From assembly GCA_965219665.1 (NCBI GenBank), contig CBDCOD010000020.1:1-64000 (forward strand): 64,000 bases of DNA. The letters run 5' to 3'. This document shows, one piece after another, positions 45,251 through 54,193 of the stretch; the stretch's first letter is position 1; each line of letters opens with the position of its first letter. Both the position numbers and the translations under genes were made by a program. The notes below the pieces were generated by a model. That model did not search any database, was not told where the DNA came from, and saw only the letters and a list, made by a program, of their open reading frames with translations. The DNA comes from CBDCOD01 sp965219665. Lineage in GTDB: Bacteria > Pseudomonadota > Gammaproteobacteria > CAKMZV01.

Positions 45251-46233
45251 CAAACAGTGTAGATTCTATAAAAGAAAGTTTTTCTGATATTCAAGATGAT
45301 TTGCAAGCAGTCAATACGTTACTGCACGGTGTATTACATTCAGATGTTGAACTCATCAACACCATTGCATTTTATATTATCAATAGTGGGGGTAAGCGTT
45401 TTAGACCTCAGCTATCCTTGTTAGCATCAGAGGCTATTGGCTACCAAGATAACGATAGAATTACTATGGCAGCGGTGATTGAATTGATTCATACCGCAAC
45501 GCTACTGCATGATGATGTTGTAGATGACTCCGAATTGCGCAGAGGAGACAAAACAGCCAACACGATATGGGGCAACTCTTCTGCTGTTTTAGTGGGCGAT
45601 TACCTCTACTCTAAATCTTTTCAGCTAATGGTTCAAATGGACAGTTTAGCGGTTATGGGCTTGATGTCAGAGACAACCAACCGTATTGCAGAAGGTGAAG
45701 TCCTGCAACTTATGCATAGCCAAAGCCTTGACTTAAGTGCAGAACTCTATCAAGAAATGATTTACTGCAAAACAGGCTGTTTATTTGAGGCAGCAGTGAA
45801 AACCCCCGCCATATTAGCACAAGCAGATACCGCCACAACTGACGCACTTGCAGCATACGGTCGCTATTTTGGGATGGCTTTTCAAATTGTTGATGACGTA
45901 TTAGACTATACGGCTGATGCTGCTTTATTAGGCAAAGCCGTTGGGGATGACTGGGGAGAAGGCAAGGTAACCTTACCTATTATTTATGCATTGCAGCGCG
46001 CAGACTCTCATCAGCAAGCGTTCTTAGAGAAGGCACTGACTCAATGTGGCGACGTAGCCGCCTTTAATGATACGCTATCACTACTACACGAAACAGGCAG
46101 TATAGAATCAGCACTAATGGATGCAAAAAAATATGCTCAACAAGCTCAGACTGCTTTGCTGAAATTAGAGGCGAGCGCAGCAAGAGAAAATCTCAACCAT
46201 TTAGTGCAAGAATCACTTGCCCGTTGCATGTAA
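45247..46233 (+). CDS. ispB: Octaprenyl diphosphate synthase-type polyprenyl synthase
   Basis: This enzyme extends farnesyl diphosphate to the long prenyl chain of ubiquinone. The 328-residue protein has the GGKRFRP start motif (about residues 50-56), the first Asp-rich motif HDDVVDDSELRRG (near 85-97) and the second, IVDDVLDYTAD (near 215-225), with KAVGDDWGEGKVTLP. Chain length is not readable with certainty, but position and length fit IspB. It overlaps ribF by 4 nt. Confidence 0.9.
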   Translation: MTNSVDSIKESFSDIQDDLQAVNTLLHGVLHSDVELINTIAFYIINSGGKRFRPQLSLLASEAIGYQDNDRITMAAVIELIHTATLLHDDVVDDSELRRGDKTANTIWGNSSAVLVGDYLYSKSFQLMVQMDSLAVMGLMSETTNRIAEGEVLQLMHSQSLDLSAELYQEMIYCKTGCLFEAAVKTPAILAQADTATTDALAAYGRYFGMAFQIVDDVLDYTADAALLGKAVGDDWGEGKVTLPIIYALQRADSHQQAFLEKALTQCGDVAAFNDTLSLLHETGSIESALMDAKKYAQQAQTALLKLEASAARENLNHLVQESLARCM

Positions 46234-46295
46234 TTGGCATACACCATGCAAACAACGTACATACAAACGACAAGCAGACAAACAGCAGATAAACA

Positions 46296-47261
46296 GTGCA
46301 ACAATTTTTCATAGAATCTTTCCAGCAAGGACTGCGCATTTATTGGCAAGTTCTCAAAATATCGTTTCCTATTTTGGTTGTGGTCAAGTGGCTACAGGAC
46401 GAGTTTGGTTTTGTTAGTCTATTTGGTACGCTATTAGAACCACTCATGCATAGCCTCAACCTACCCGGTGAAGCAGGCTTAGTATGGGCAACGGCAATAT
46501 TTTTACAGTTGTATGCTGCAATACTTATTGCCGTAAGCCTATGGGACGTGATGGAGTTGAGCGTAGCACAGGCGAGCGTATTGGGGTTGCTGTTACTGGT
46601 TGCCCATAACTTATTAGTAGAAGGGCGCATTGTGCAGCGCGCAGGAGTGCGCCTTATTCATGGCTGGCTATTTCGCTTGGGCTTTGGCTGGCTATTTGCT
46701 TGGTTAGCTGCTGCTATATACGCTGCTGGCGGCTGGTTACAACAACCTGCTGTACACTTATTAGGGGAAGTTTTAGTGCCGAGCGGCTGGGATGAATGGT
46801 TTTTATACCAGTTAGACATATGGCTAAAAATAGCAGGTGTGATTTGGGTAATGGTTGTCGTAGTGAACGCCCTGAAAGTAAGCGGAATAGAGCGGCATAT
46901 TATCGCTATCTTGGTGCCTATCCTCAAGCCATTTGGGATTGGCAAAGAGGCGGTAACCGTAACGGTAGTCGGTGCATTATTGGGGATTGCTTATGGTGGG
47001 GGCATGTTGATAGAACAAGCCAAACAGGGACACATACCTAAAAAAGATTTACTATGCTCGTTATTGCTTCTATGTTTACTGCATGCTGTTATTGAGGATA
47101 CTATACTGATGTTTTTAATCGGTGCAGATTGGACAGCAACGCTGTTGATGCGTGTCATCTTTGCCTTAGTCTGTATGGTGCTAATAGCAAAATATTTTAG
47201 TCACTACCCTCAGAGTGTTTATCGGTGGGTCGTAGCAGAGAAGCGCAGTAAATCAGGCTGA
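46296..47261 (+). CDS. Gate-domain (nucleoside recognition) membrane protein
   Basis: This 321-residue protein has about nine hydrophobic segments. It starts at GTG 46296 with a short amphipathic helix, and the two halves (LKISFPILVVVKWLQ and GKEAVTVTVVGALLGIAYGGGML) resemble the paired Gate domains of the nucleoside recognition family. The second half includes the HAVIEDTILMFLIGAD stretch. Such proteins are related to YjiH and SpmA/B and their substrate is generally unknown. It follows ispB by 62 nt. Confidence 0.7.
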   Translation: MQQFFIESFQQGLRIYWQVLKISFPILVVVKWLQDEFGFVSLFGTLLEPLMHSLNLPGEAGLVWATAIFLQLYAAILIAVSLWDVMELSVAQASVLGLLLLVAHNLLVEGRIVQRAGVRLIHGWLFRLGFGWLFAWLAAAIYAAGGWLQQPAVHLLGEVLVPSGWDEWFLYQLDIWLKIAGVIWVMVVVVNALKVSGIERHIIAILVPILKPFGIGKEAVTVTVVGALLGIAYGGGMLIEQAKQGHIPKKDLLCSLLLLCLLHAVIEDTILMFLIGADWTATLLMRVIFALVCMVLIAKYFSHYPQSVYRWVVAEKRSKSG

Positions 47262-47357
47262 TTGGGTAGCCATTCGTGGCAATGGAAACAGCCATGCTGC
47301 ACGCAGTCGCAGTATCCAGAATGGTGGCAAGGATATGAACCATATACAATGTGCAAT

Positions 47358-47981
47358 ATGAATAACAAACACAAACTGATTTACGTACATGATCCTATGT
47401 GCTCGTGGTGCTGGGGTTTTAGGGAAACCTTCATTGCCTTTAAGCAAGCGTATGGTGCGCACTTTTATATTGAAAAAGTGGTAGGGGGGTTAGCCGCTGA
47501 TAGCGCAGAACCTATGGACACTGGACTGCGTGAGCAGTTGGAGCACACTTGGCGCGTAGTTGCTCAGAAAACTGGTGCGCAGTTTAATCATGATTTCTGG
47601 AGGCAATGTACGCCACGGCGATCGACGTATATGAGTTGTCGCGCAGTAATTATTGCAGGAGATTTTGATTTATATGATGCGATGATTGAGGCAATCCAGT
47701 TTGGCTATTATCGTCATGCACAAAATCCATCAGAGGTTACCACCTTAGTGCAATTTGCCAGTAACTTAGGCATGGATTCCACTGATTTTGAAAACAAACT
47801 ACTATCGCCTGAAACTGACGAGCGCCTACAGGCACAAATACGTTACGCACGTTCTATTGGCGGTAATCACTTTCCTTCGCTATTCGTGGAACAGGAAGAG
47901 CGCACGACAGAGATTGCCGTCAACTACACCAGCCATCAGCAATTGTATGACCGCATAATGGCCAGCATTGCCACGCACTAA
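47358..47981 (+). CDS. DsbA-family thioredoxin-fold oxidoreductase
   Basis: The cytoplasmic protein of about 207 residues has the active-site motif DPMCSWCWGF (CxxC, near residues 13-16) of the FrnE-like DsbA subgroup, a helical insertion, and a cis-Pro loop in GGNHFPSLFVE (near 175). No signal peptide is seen, so it acts in the cytosol. I use ATG 47358; ATG 47349 is possible. It is convergent with the small sorting-signal gene, with only 5 nt between the stops. Confidence 0.82.
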   Translation: MNNKHKLIYVHDPMCSWCWGFRETFIAFKQAYGAHFYIEKVVGGLAADSAEPMDTGLREQLEHTWRVVAQKTGAQFNHDFWRQCTPRRSTYMSCRAVIIAGDFDLYDAMIEAIQFGYYRHAQNPSEVTTLVQFASNLGMDSTDFENKLLSPETDERLQAQIRYARSIGGNHFPSLFVEQEERTTEIAVNYTSHQQLYDRIMASIATH

Positions 47982-48434
47982 TAATACTAATAATCCTGCG
48001 CTATTTTTCTGCTTGTGCGGTGAGGGCGGAAACGCACTACCAGTACACTGAGCAGCAGTAATAGACACAACATCCAGTCCACTGTAGTTGTTGCATGCTG
48101 TAGGCTACAGCCACCGCCGCCGCTACTGCTACCACTATTACCATGGGAGGTAAAGAAAGTACGCGCGCCAGAAGCGGCTATAGCATGGGGAATTGCTACT
48201 TACAACTTGTAAGCGGTCGCCATCGCTCAGTGAAGAAAATAGGTGTGTGCATGAGGGCTCCTTCAAATAAGTTGATATGATACCTACTATGGTGTCTATG
48301 ATTGAGAGGCATTAATAACAGTTTGACTTGGCAATTACTATGGCATAGGTAAGATATCGGGAGCGCATATTTATTGTTATATGCCCTTATAATTACCGCC
48401 TTTGATATTGTATATGGGCTATAGGCGAATAAAC
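47982..48434. other. Gap between the DsbA-like gene and leuS
   Basis: Apart from the broken sorting-signal gene (47987-48252), I see no gene. The remaining 180 bases are AT-rich and should contain the divergent promoters for that gene and leuS. A TATAAT-like box is not clear. Confidence 0.4.
47987..48252 (-). pseudogene. Short secreted protein with a JDVT-CTERM-like sorting signal, frameshifted
   Basis: On the minus strand a GGAG ribosome-binding site precedes ATG 48252, which opens MHTPIFFTERWRPLTSCK and then hits TAG. The next frame, open from 48199 to TAG 47987, continues VAIPHAIAASGARTFF, a Ser/Gly linker, GGGGCSL, a hydrophobic stretch LCLLLLLSVLVV and a basic RFRPHRTSR tail. That tripartite GGGCSL, hydrophobic, arginine-rich ending is the JDVT-CTERM type, cut by a rhomboid-like or CPBP protease in known systems. 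One missing base between 48202 and 48210 would join the parts into an 88-residue protein with a weak signal peptide. No sorting protease is in the window. Confidence 0.6.
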
Positions 48435-50876
48435 ATGCATTACGATCCGCTGACATTAGAGGCAGCTATTCAAGATAGATGGGAGCAGGCCCACTGTTTC
48501 TATCAGGATACCACTTCCACAGAGGGTAAAGTCCCTTTTTATTGTCTTTCTATGTTTCCATACCCTTCAGGTAAGTTGCACATGGGGCATGTTCGTAATT
48601 ACACTATAGGGGATGTGATTAGTCGCTATGAACGCATGCGTGGTAAAGCGGTTTTTCAGCCAATTGGGTGGGATGCTTTTGGTTTGCCGGCTGAGAATGC
48701 AGCTATAAAGCACGGTGAGCCACCTGCGCAATGGACCTATAGTAATATTGCTGATATGCGCAGTCAATTGAAGGCTTTGGGCTTTGCTTATGACTGGTCT
48801 AAGGAGTTGGCTACGTGTCATCCGTCTTACTATCATTGGGAGCAGTGGTTGTTTGTTCGGTTATTGAAAAGAGGTTTGGTTTATCGAAAAAAGTCGGTGG
48901 TGAATTGGGATCCGGTAGATCAAACCGTGCTCGCAAATGAGCAGGTGATAGAAGGGAGAGGTTGGCGTTCAGGTGCCGTGGTTGAGCGTAAAGAGATTCC
49001 TCAGTGGTTTGTGAAAATAACTGATTATGCGCAGGAGTTGTTAGAGGGCTTAGATGGTCTGACAGGATGGCCAAAGTCGGTCAAGAATATGCAGCGTAAC
49101 TGGATAGGGCGTTCAGAAGGGGTACAGATTGATTTTGTGTTAGAGGGGTTTGAAGAGAGAATAAGCGTTTATACCACACGTCCTGATACGTTGCTGGGTG
49201 CGACTTATGTTGCGGTTGCCGCAGAACATCCTGTTCTCAAGTGGGCTGATGATGAGGGCTTGTCGGATTTTATTGAGGAATGCAAGCGCAGCGCCGTGGC
49301 AGAAGCTGCAATGGAGACGATGGAGAAAAAGGGCTTTGAGACTTCTTTGCGTGCGCGTCATCCTTTGACTGGAGAAGTGCTGCCGGTGTGGGTTGCTAAT
49401 TTTGTGCTGACAGGGTACGGTACGGGTGCCGTCATGTCTGTGCCAGCGCATGATGAGCGTGATCATGCCTTTGCATTGAAGTATGGGTTACCGATTAAGC
49501 AGGTGGTTGCGCCTGTAGATGGTAGCGTGGTTGATATACAGCAGGCTGCTTATACAGAATATGGTAAGCTGGTTAATAGTGGCGCGTATGATGGCTTGGA
49601 TTTTGAGGCAGCGAAAGAGGCGGTCATTGATGCCTTGCAGCAGCAAGGATTGGGTGCGCGTCGCACGCAGTACCGCTTGCGTGATTGGGGGGTTTCGCGG
49701 CAGCGTTATTGGGGGTGTCCGATTCCAATTGTGCATTGTGAGCAGTGTGGTACCGTGCCAGTTCCAGAGCAGGATTTGCCCGTTGTGCTGCCAGAGAATA
49801 TGCAGGTGGATGGCGCAGGTTCCCCGTTAGCTGCCAGTGCTGAGTTTAAGCAGTGTGTGTGCCCTGAGTGTGGGGGTGATGCAGAGCGGGAGACAGATAC
49901 TTTTGATACTTTTTTTGAGTCTTCTTGGTATTATGCGCGCTATTTGTCGCGTGACGCGAATAATCAGATGATTGATCCCAGTGCGAATGCGTGGCTGCCA
50001 GTGCATCAGTATGTTGGGGGGGTTGAGCATGCTATTTTACATTTGTTGTATGCGCGCTTTTTCCATAAATTGATGCGTGATGAGGGGTTGTTGTCTTCAG
50101 ATGAGCCTTTTGAAAATTTGTTGACGCAGGGGATGGTGCTCAAAAATGGCACAAAAATGTCTAAGTCTAAAGGGAATGTGGTTGAGCCGCAGGCAATTAT
50201 TGCGCGTTATGGTGCAGATTCGGTACGCTTGTTCACCATGTTTGCCGCACCGCCTGAACATTCTTTGGAGTGGAATGATGCGGGTATTGATGGGGCATCG
50301 CGGTTTTTAACCCGTTTATGGCGATTAGTGCAGAGCCATTGCCATGAGACGTGTGTTGCCCCAATCCTCTATAGTGCGCAGCAGAAAACGCTGCGCTATG
50401 ATATACATAGTGCTTTGTCTAAAGCCAGTCGCGATATAGGGGAGCGGCGGCATTTCAATACTGCGATTGCTGCGATGATGGAGTTGATGAATGCTTTGTC
50501 TAAGTTTGAGGTGAAAACAGCTGAAGATAGGGCTGTTTTGTTAGAGGGTGCGCGTATTATTGTGCTAGTTTTAGCACCTGTTGTTCCGCATATTACTCAG
50601 AAGTTATGGGAGTGTTTAGGAGAAGAGGGGTGGCTGTTGGATGCTGCTTGGCCTGAGGTGGATGAGGAAGCGTTAAGCCGTGATGTTGTGGAGATTGTTG
50701 TGCAGGTCAATGGCAAGTTGCGTGCCAAAGTAGAGGTGCTTAATGATGCAGATACGGAGGCAGTGCTTGCTGCTGCGCTGGGTGTCAATAAGGTGGCATC
50801 TATTGTGAACTCTCAGAAAATTATTAAGCAGATATATGTGCCGAATCGATTGTTGAATTTAGTGCTTGCGCGATGA
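48435..50876 (+). CDS. leuS: Leucyl-tRNA synthetase
   Basis: LeuS charges tRNA-Leu with leucine. The protein of about 813 residues has the HIGH-type motif PSGKLHMGHVRN (about residues 43-54), the WDAFGLPAENAA segment, the CP1 editing domain (TTRPDTLLGATY, with GTGAVMSVPAHDERD), a zinc-like CEQCGTVPVP and CPECGGDAE region, and KMSKSKGNV (about 573-581). It is a little shorter than the E. coli enzyme (860). The ATG at 48435 gives the standard MHYDPLTLEAAIQ start. Confidence 0.96.
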   Translation: MHYDPLTLEAAIQDRWEQAHCFYQDTTSTEGKVPFYCLSMFPYPSGKLHMGHVRNYTIGDVISRYERMRGKAVFQPIGWDAFGLPAENAAIKHGEPPAQWTYSNIADMRSQLKALGFAYDWSKELATCHPSYYHWEQWLFVRLLKRGLVYRKKSVVNWDPVDQTVLANEQVIEGRGWRSGAVVERKEIPQWFVKITDYAQELLEGLDGLTGWPKSVKNMQRNWIGRSEGVQIDFVLEGFEERISVYTTRPDTLLGATYVAVAAEHPVLKWADDEGLSDFIEECKRSAVAEAAMETMEKKGFETSLRARHPLTGEVLPVWVANFVLTGYGTGAVMSVPAHDERDHAFALKYGLPIKQVVAPVDGSVVDIQQAAYTEYGKLVNSGAYDGLDFEAAKEAVIDALQQQGLGARRTQYRLRDWGVSRQRYWGCPIPIVHCEQCGTVPVPEQDLPVVLPENMQVDGAGSPLAASAEFKQCVCPECGGDAERETDTFDTFFESSWYYARYLSRDANNQMIDPSANAWLPVHQYVGGVEHAILHLLYARFFHKLMRDEGLLSSDEPFENLLTQGMVLKNGTKMSKSKGNVVEPQAIIARYGADSVRLFTMFAAPPEHSLEWNDAGIDGASRFLTRLWRLVQSHCHETCVAPILYSAQQKTLRYDIHSALSKASRDIGERRHFNTAIAAMMELMNALSKFEVKTAEDRAVLLEGARIIVLVLAPVVPHITQKLWECLGEEGWLLDAAWPEVDEEALSRDVVEIVVQVNGKLRAKVEVLNDADTEAVLAAALGVNKVASIVNSQKIIKQIYVPNRLLNLVLAR

Positions 50877-50979
50877 AGTCGTTTTTTAGTGGGGCATGTG
50901 AAATACAAGAATGTTTAGTTATTCAAACATATATCCACATAATATAATAAAATACTTTAAGATTGATGCAAAAGGGTCT

Positions 50980-51225
50980 ATGAGTACTGATGTGCCTTCA
51001 GTGGATTACGTGGTGGATAGCTGCGATAGGCGTTGTCCACAGCCAATTATTGATCTTCAAAATGCGCTGAGAGAGTGTTCTATTGGGTCTGTACTGGCTT
51101 TATATAGCACAGATTCTGGGAGCGTACATGATATTCCTACATGGCTTAGTTTGCATCCACACAAATTGTTGTCTTATGAGAAAAAAGAGAGTGGGCAATA
51201 TGTTTTCTATGTTCAAAAAGCATAG
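50980..51225 (+). CDS. TusA/SirA-family sulfur carrier-like protein
   Basis: The 81-residue protein has the CPxP motif of the TusA family in CDRRCPQPIIDLQNAL, with the Cys that carries persulfide sulfur in TusA at about residue 19. A YSTDSGSVHDIPTWL strand follows, close to the usual DPAT..DIP. TusA acts in 2-thiouridine synthesis on tRNA, but the family also has other roles. It overlaps the M23 peptidase start. I chose ATG 50980, which gives normal family length. Confidence 0.82.
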   Translation: MSTDVPSVDYVVDSCDRRCPQPIIDLQNALRECSIGSVLALYSTDSGSVHDIPTWLSLHPHKLLSYEKKESGQYVFYVQKA

Positions 51226-52456
51226 CACTACGTTGGCAGTGTTGTTGGGGTGTGCACTGATGGTTAGTGCTGCGCAAGCTAAGTATTGTTTATTGGAGTT
51301 TCCCAATGGTCCGTTGTATCCTCATGATGTGCACTTATCTTGGCAGGAAGAGCGCCTAAAAAATGGCGAGTCTATTAGTTCATTGCTTGGGCGATATGGC
51401 ATCGCGGAAAAAGCAGTTATTGGTTTGGTTCAAGAGAATCAAATGCAGGCCGCCTTTCGTTCTTTACAAGCAGGAAGCTCTGTAAAAATTGCTACTCAGG
51501 TTGGTTTGCCTTGTCTTTTTAGGCACGCAACTATTGACTTGGATGCCAAACGTAGCATAGAAATTGAGCAGACAGCATCAGGGTTAGAGATATACACCAA
51601 AGTACATGATGTTGAATATCGTACTGCCTTTCGTAGAATTAATATTGAAGATTCGTTGCATTATGATGGTCAAAAGGCGCGTGTTCCCAGTGCGATATTA
51701 AATCGGATTGAGCATATTTTGAGTGGGCAGATGGATTTCAATAGAGAGTTGAGAACGGGGGATGTATTTCGTATTATTTACGAAGAGATGTATCGCAATG
51801 GCAAGTTTGTGTCGTATGGCGATATTTTGGCATTGGAGTATATAGGTCAGGATCGGGAGATTACAGCGGTACGCTTTGAATATCCGGGCACAACGGGTTA
51901 TTACACTTTGGATGGTAAAAATCTACAGACAACTTTTAGCCGAAATCCGTTACCGTCAGCGCGCATTAGTAGTCGTTATAGTAAAAGAAGATTTCACCCA
52001 GTGCATAAAACCTTCCGCCCACATAAAGGCGTTGATTTTGCGGCACCTATAGGTACTCCAATAAGAGCTACCGCAAATGGGATTGTTCACTCAGTTCGGC
52101 ATTCGCCGTCTTATGGTTTAGTGATGGTGTTGCAGCATGGTTCAATATATCGTACCTTGTATGCGCATATGAGTAAAGTGCGCAAGGGGATGCGTAAAGG
52201 CAAGCGTGTAAAGCGTGGGCAGGTAATTGGCTATGTTGGGAATACAGGTGTTTCAACAGGACCTCATTTGCACTATGAGTTACATCGCCATAAACGACAG
52301 GTCAATCCGCTACGCGCTAAATTGCCTACTGCTGCGCCTGTTCCAGAAGCGCGCTTTGCAGAGTTTGAGTATCAAGCAATGCGTATTCTGAGTTTGTTGG
52401 GCAAGCATGAGACAATTTATATTGCCCAAGCTGAGACGGAAAGTAATAGCCAGTAG
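51209..52456 (+). CDS. Secreted M23-family peptidoglycan endopeptidase
   Basis: This protein of about 415 residues has an N-terminal signal peptide (cut near SAAQA, residue 24), a LysM- or Csd3-like N-terminal region (IEDSLHYDGQKA, NRELRTGDVFRIIYEE), and a C-terminal LytM/M23 zinc peptidase domain with the ligands H and D in HKGVDFAAP and H in PHLHYELH. It should cut cross-links in the periplasm during cell growth. The start is ATG 51209 or 51200, inside the end of the TusA-like gene. The following anmK gene recycles peptidoglycan fragments, a pairing also seen in Pseudomonas. Confidence 0.9.
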   Translation: MFKKHSTTLAVLLGCALMVSAAQAKYCLLEFPNGPLYPHDVHLSWQEERLKNGESISSLLGRYGIAEKAVIGLVQENQMQAAFRSLQAGSSVKIATQVGLPCLFRHATIDLDAKRSIEIEQTASGLEIYTKVHDVEYRTAFRRINIEDSLHYDGQKARVPSAILNRIEHILSGQMDFNRELRTGDVFRIIYEEMYRNGKFVSYGDILALEYIGQDREITAVRFEYPGTTGYYTLDGKNLQTTFSRNPLPSARISSRYSKRRFHPVHKTFRPHKGVDFAAPIGTPIRATANGIVHSVRHSPSYGLVMVLQHGSIYRTLYAHMSKVRKGMRKGKRVKRGQVIGYVGNTGVSTGPHLHYELHRHKRQVNPLRAKLPTAAPVPEARFAEFEYQAMRILSLLGKHETIYIAQAETESNSQ

Positions 52457-52471
52457 CTCTGCTCCAGATTC

Positions 52472-53536
52472 ATGCCCTTTTATATTGGTCAAATGTCAGG
52501 CACCAGTGCTGATGGCATAGATTTATGTGCTATTGATGCGCAGGCAGTGTTGCATTGCCATCAAGCGTTTCCCTATCCTGAAAAATTGACTGAGCAGCTA
52601 CATGCTTTATTGAGTTGCCCTATGGAAGATGCTACGTTATGTCAGGATACAGAGCATGCGTTAGAGGCTTTTTTGTTAGAGGCATTGTCTGCGTTTGTAA
52701 CCAGATTAGATGATGCAGTGATTGCTTTGGGGCTGCATGGGCAAACGCTGTACCATGATCCTGATCAGGGCAAATCGTTTACGTTAATCAACCCTCAGCG
52801 CTTGGTACAGCATTTGGCGTACCCAGTCGTTGCGCGTATGCGCCAAGCAGATATAGATGCTGGAGGGCAGGGTGCGCCACTGGCGCCGTTTTTTCATCAG
52901 GTGGTATTTTCAAGTGCGCAGCGTCGTGCCGTATTGAATTTAGGCGGTATTGCCAATCTGACGGTGTTGAATGGTGGTACGTTGGAGTGCGCTTTTGATA
53001 TAGGGCCTGCTAATACACTGTTAGATAGTGCGATGCGGTTATATTTTGGCAAAGCCTATGATGATAGCGGTGCTGTAGCCAGCAGCGGTCAGGTGTCTGC
53101 GCCTTTGCTGGCGCGTTTGTTGGATGATGCCTATTTTTACAAAGCTGCGCCCAAAAGCACCGGAAGAGAGTATTTTAATTGGCAATGGGTGGAGCGCGCA
53201 CAGCAGCAGCCTTTGCCTGCCGAAGATATGATGGCTACTTTGCTGGCTTTGAGCGCACGTTCTATTGCAGATGCAGTAAAACAGAGTGCAGTGGATGAGG
53301 TGATTGTGTGTGGCGGCGGTGTTTATAACCATGTGCTGTTAGATGCGTTGCGTGAACTGTTGGATGTGTCAATCATTCCGTGTACTGCTTTGGGCTGGCA
53401 TCCTCAAGCGGTTGAGGCGGCAGCATGGGCATGGTTGGCTCAGCAGTGTATGGCAGGACAAAAGATAAATACCCGTGTTGTAACGGGTGCAAGGGAGCCT
53501 GTATTGTTAGGTGAGATTTTTGATCGTGGACGCTGA
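52472..53536 (+). CDS. anmK: Anhydro-N-acetylmuramic acid kinase
   Basis: AnmK opens and phosphorylates 1,6-anhydro-MurNAc to MurNAc 6-phosphate during cell-wall recycling. The 354-residue protein has GQMSGTSADGID at the N-terminus (ATP/sugar site), GLHGQTLYH, ADIDAGGQGAPL, LNLGGIANLT and the VCGGGVYN loop. All fit the ASKHA-fold family. It follows the M23 peptidase gene by 15 nt and overlaps tsaC by 26 nt. Confidence 0.95.
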   Translation: MPFYIGQMSGTSADGIDLCAIDAQAVLHCHQAFPYPEKLTEQLHALLSCPMEDATLCQDTEHALEAFLLEALSAFVTRLDDAVIALGLHGQTLYHDPDQGKSFTLINPQRLVQHLAYPVVARMRQADIDAGGQGAPLAPFFHQVVFSSAQRRAVLNLGGIANLTVLNGGTLECAFDIGPANTLLDSAMRLYFGKAYDDSGAVASSGQVSAPLLARLLDDAYFYKAAPKSTGREYFNWQWVERAQQQPLPAEDMMATLLALSARSIADAVKQSAVDEVIVCGGGVYNHVLLDALRELLDVSIIPCTALGWHPQAVEAAAWAWLAQQCMAGQKINTRVVTGAREPVLLGEIFDRGR

Positions 53537-54056
53537 TATTTTGGAGTTGGCACGGCAAAATAGTTTGTTTGTTTTTGCAACAGACACGGTGTGGGGGTTA
53601 GGGGCAGTTTCCAATAGGGAAAATGCACAGCGTATCAATCAGCTTAAGCGGCGCCCTGCCGCTAAAAGTTTATCGGTGGTGGTGCCTGATTTGGATTGGG
53701 TGGATAATAATTTGTCCCCCCCTCCGAATTGGCGTGATTTCTTGCGCTGTAACCAAAAAGCGGTTACGTTACTAATTGATAAGCGGCATGCAGATGATTA
53801 TGCTTATTTGGCAGCAGGGTTGCAGTTAGGCGTGCGTTATCTACCCTCATTTTGGGTGGGCGCTTTAGCACAGGCATTGTCTATGCCGATTATTGCTACT
53901 TCAGCCAATATGAGTGGAGACCCAGCAGTAGCAGATAGGGCAGTTATTTCTTCTGTGTTGTTGAACCAAGCTCATTTGATTGATGAGGATGTTGTGATGA
54001 CAGGAGCGCCGTCAGCGTTATTTGATTTGCATAAAGAGGTTTGGTTGACACGTTAG
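53511..54056 (+). CDS. tsaC: Threonylcarbamoyl-AMP synthase TsaC (YrdC/Sua5 family)
   Basis: TsaC makes threonylcarbamoyl-AMP from threonine, bicarbonate and ATP for t6A37 in tRNAs. The 181-residue, short-form protein has FATDTVWGLGA (near residues 22-32), INQLKRRPAAKSLSVVV with the conserved KxR..K pair, and SANMSGDPA at about 130. The start may be GTG 53511 or GTG 53526; both overlap anmK. It is shorter than Sua5 because the second domain is absent, as expected for TsaC. Confidence 0.9.
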   Translation: MRFLIVDADILELARQNSLFVFATDTVWGLGAVSNRENAQRINQLKRRPAAKSLSVVVPDLDWVDNNLSPPPNWRDFLRCNQKAVTLLIDKRHADDYAYLAAGLQLGVRYLPSFWVGALAQALSMPIIATSANMSGDPAVADRAVISSVLLNQAHLIDEDVVMTGAPSALFDLHKEVWLTR

Positions 54057-54078
54057 TAGGGTATATAAATGATAGGGG

Positions 54079-54111
54079 TGACTCTGCGGCCTCACCTCGC
54101 GCAGAATGACC
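54079..54111. repeat. Dispersed hairpin repeat, copy 2
   Basis: TGACTCTGCGGCC...CGCGCAGAATGACC has a TCTGCG/CGCAGA stem. It resembles copy 1 at 42697-42735 and, on the minus strand, the CATTCTGCGCGAGG pattern seen in dispersed repeats of many bacteria. Confidence 0.4.
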
Positions 54112-54133
54112 AGAACAGGCAAGCATCTCAATG

Positions 54134-54139
54134 TATAAT
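54134..54139 (+). promoter_or_regulatory. Probable -10 box for rplY
   Basis: A perfect TATAAT lies 60 bases before the rplY start. The -35 region lies just after the dispersed repeat and is weak. Confidence 0.4.
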
Positions 54140-54193
54140 GCGCCCGCGCACTGGTCGCGGTGCGTGTTGTTTTATTTATCTTTTGGAGTTTTT

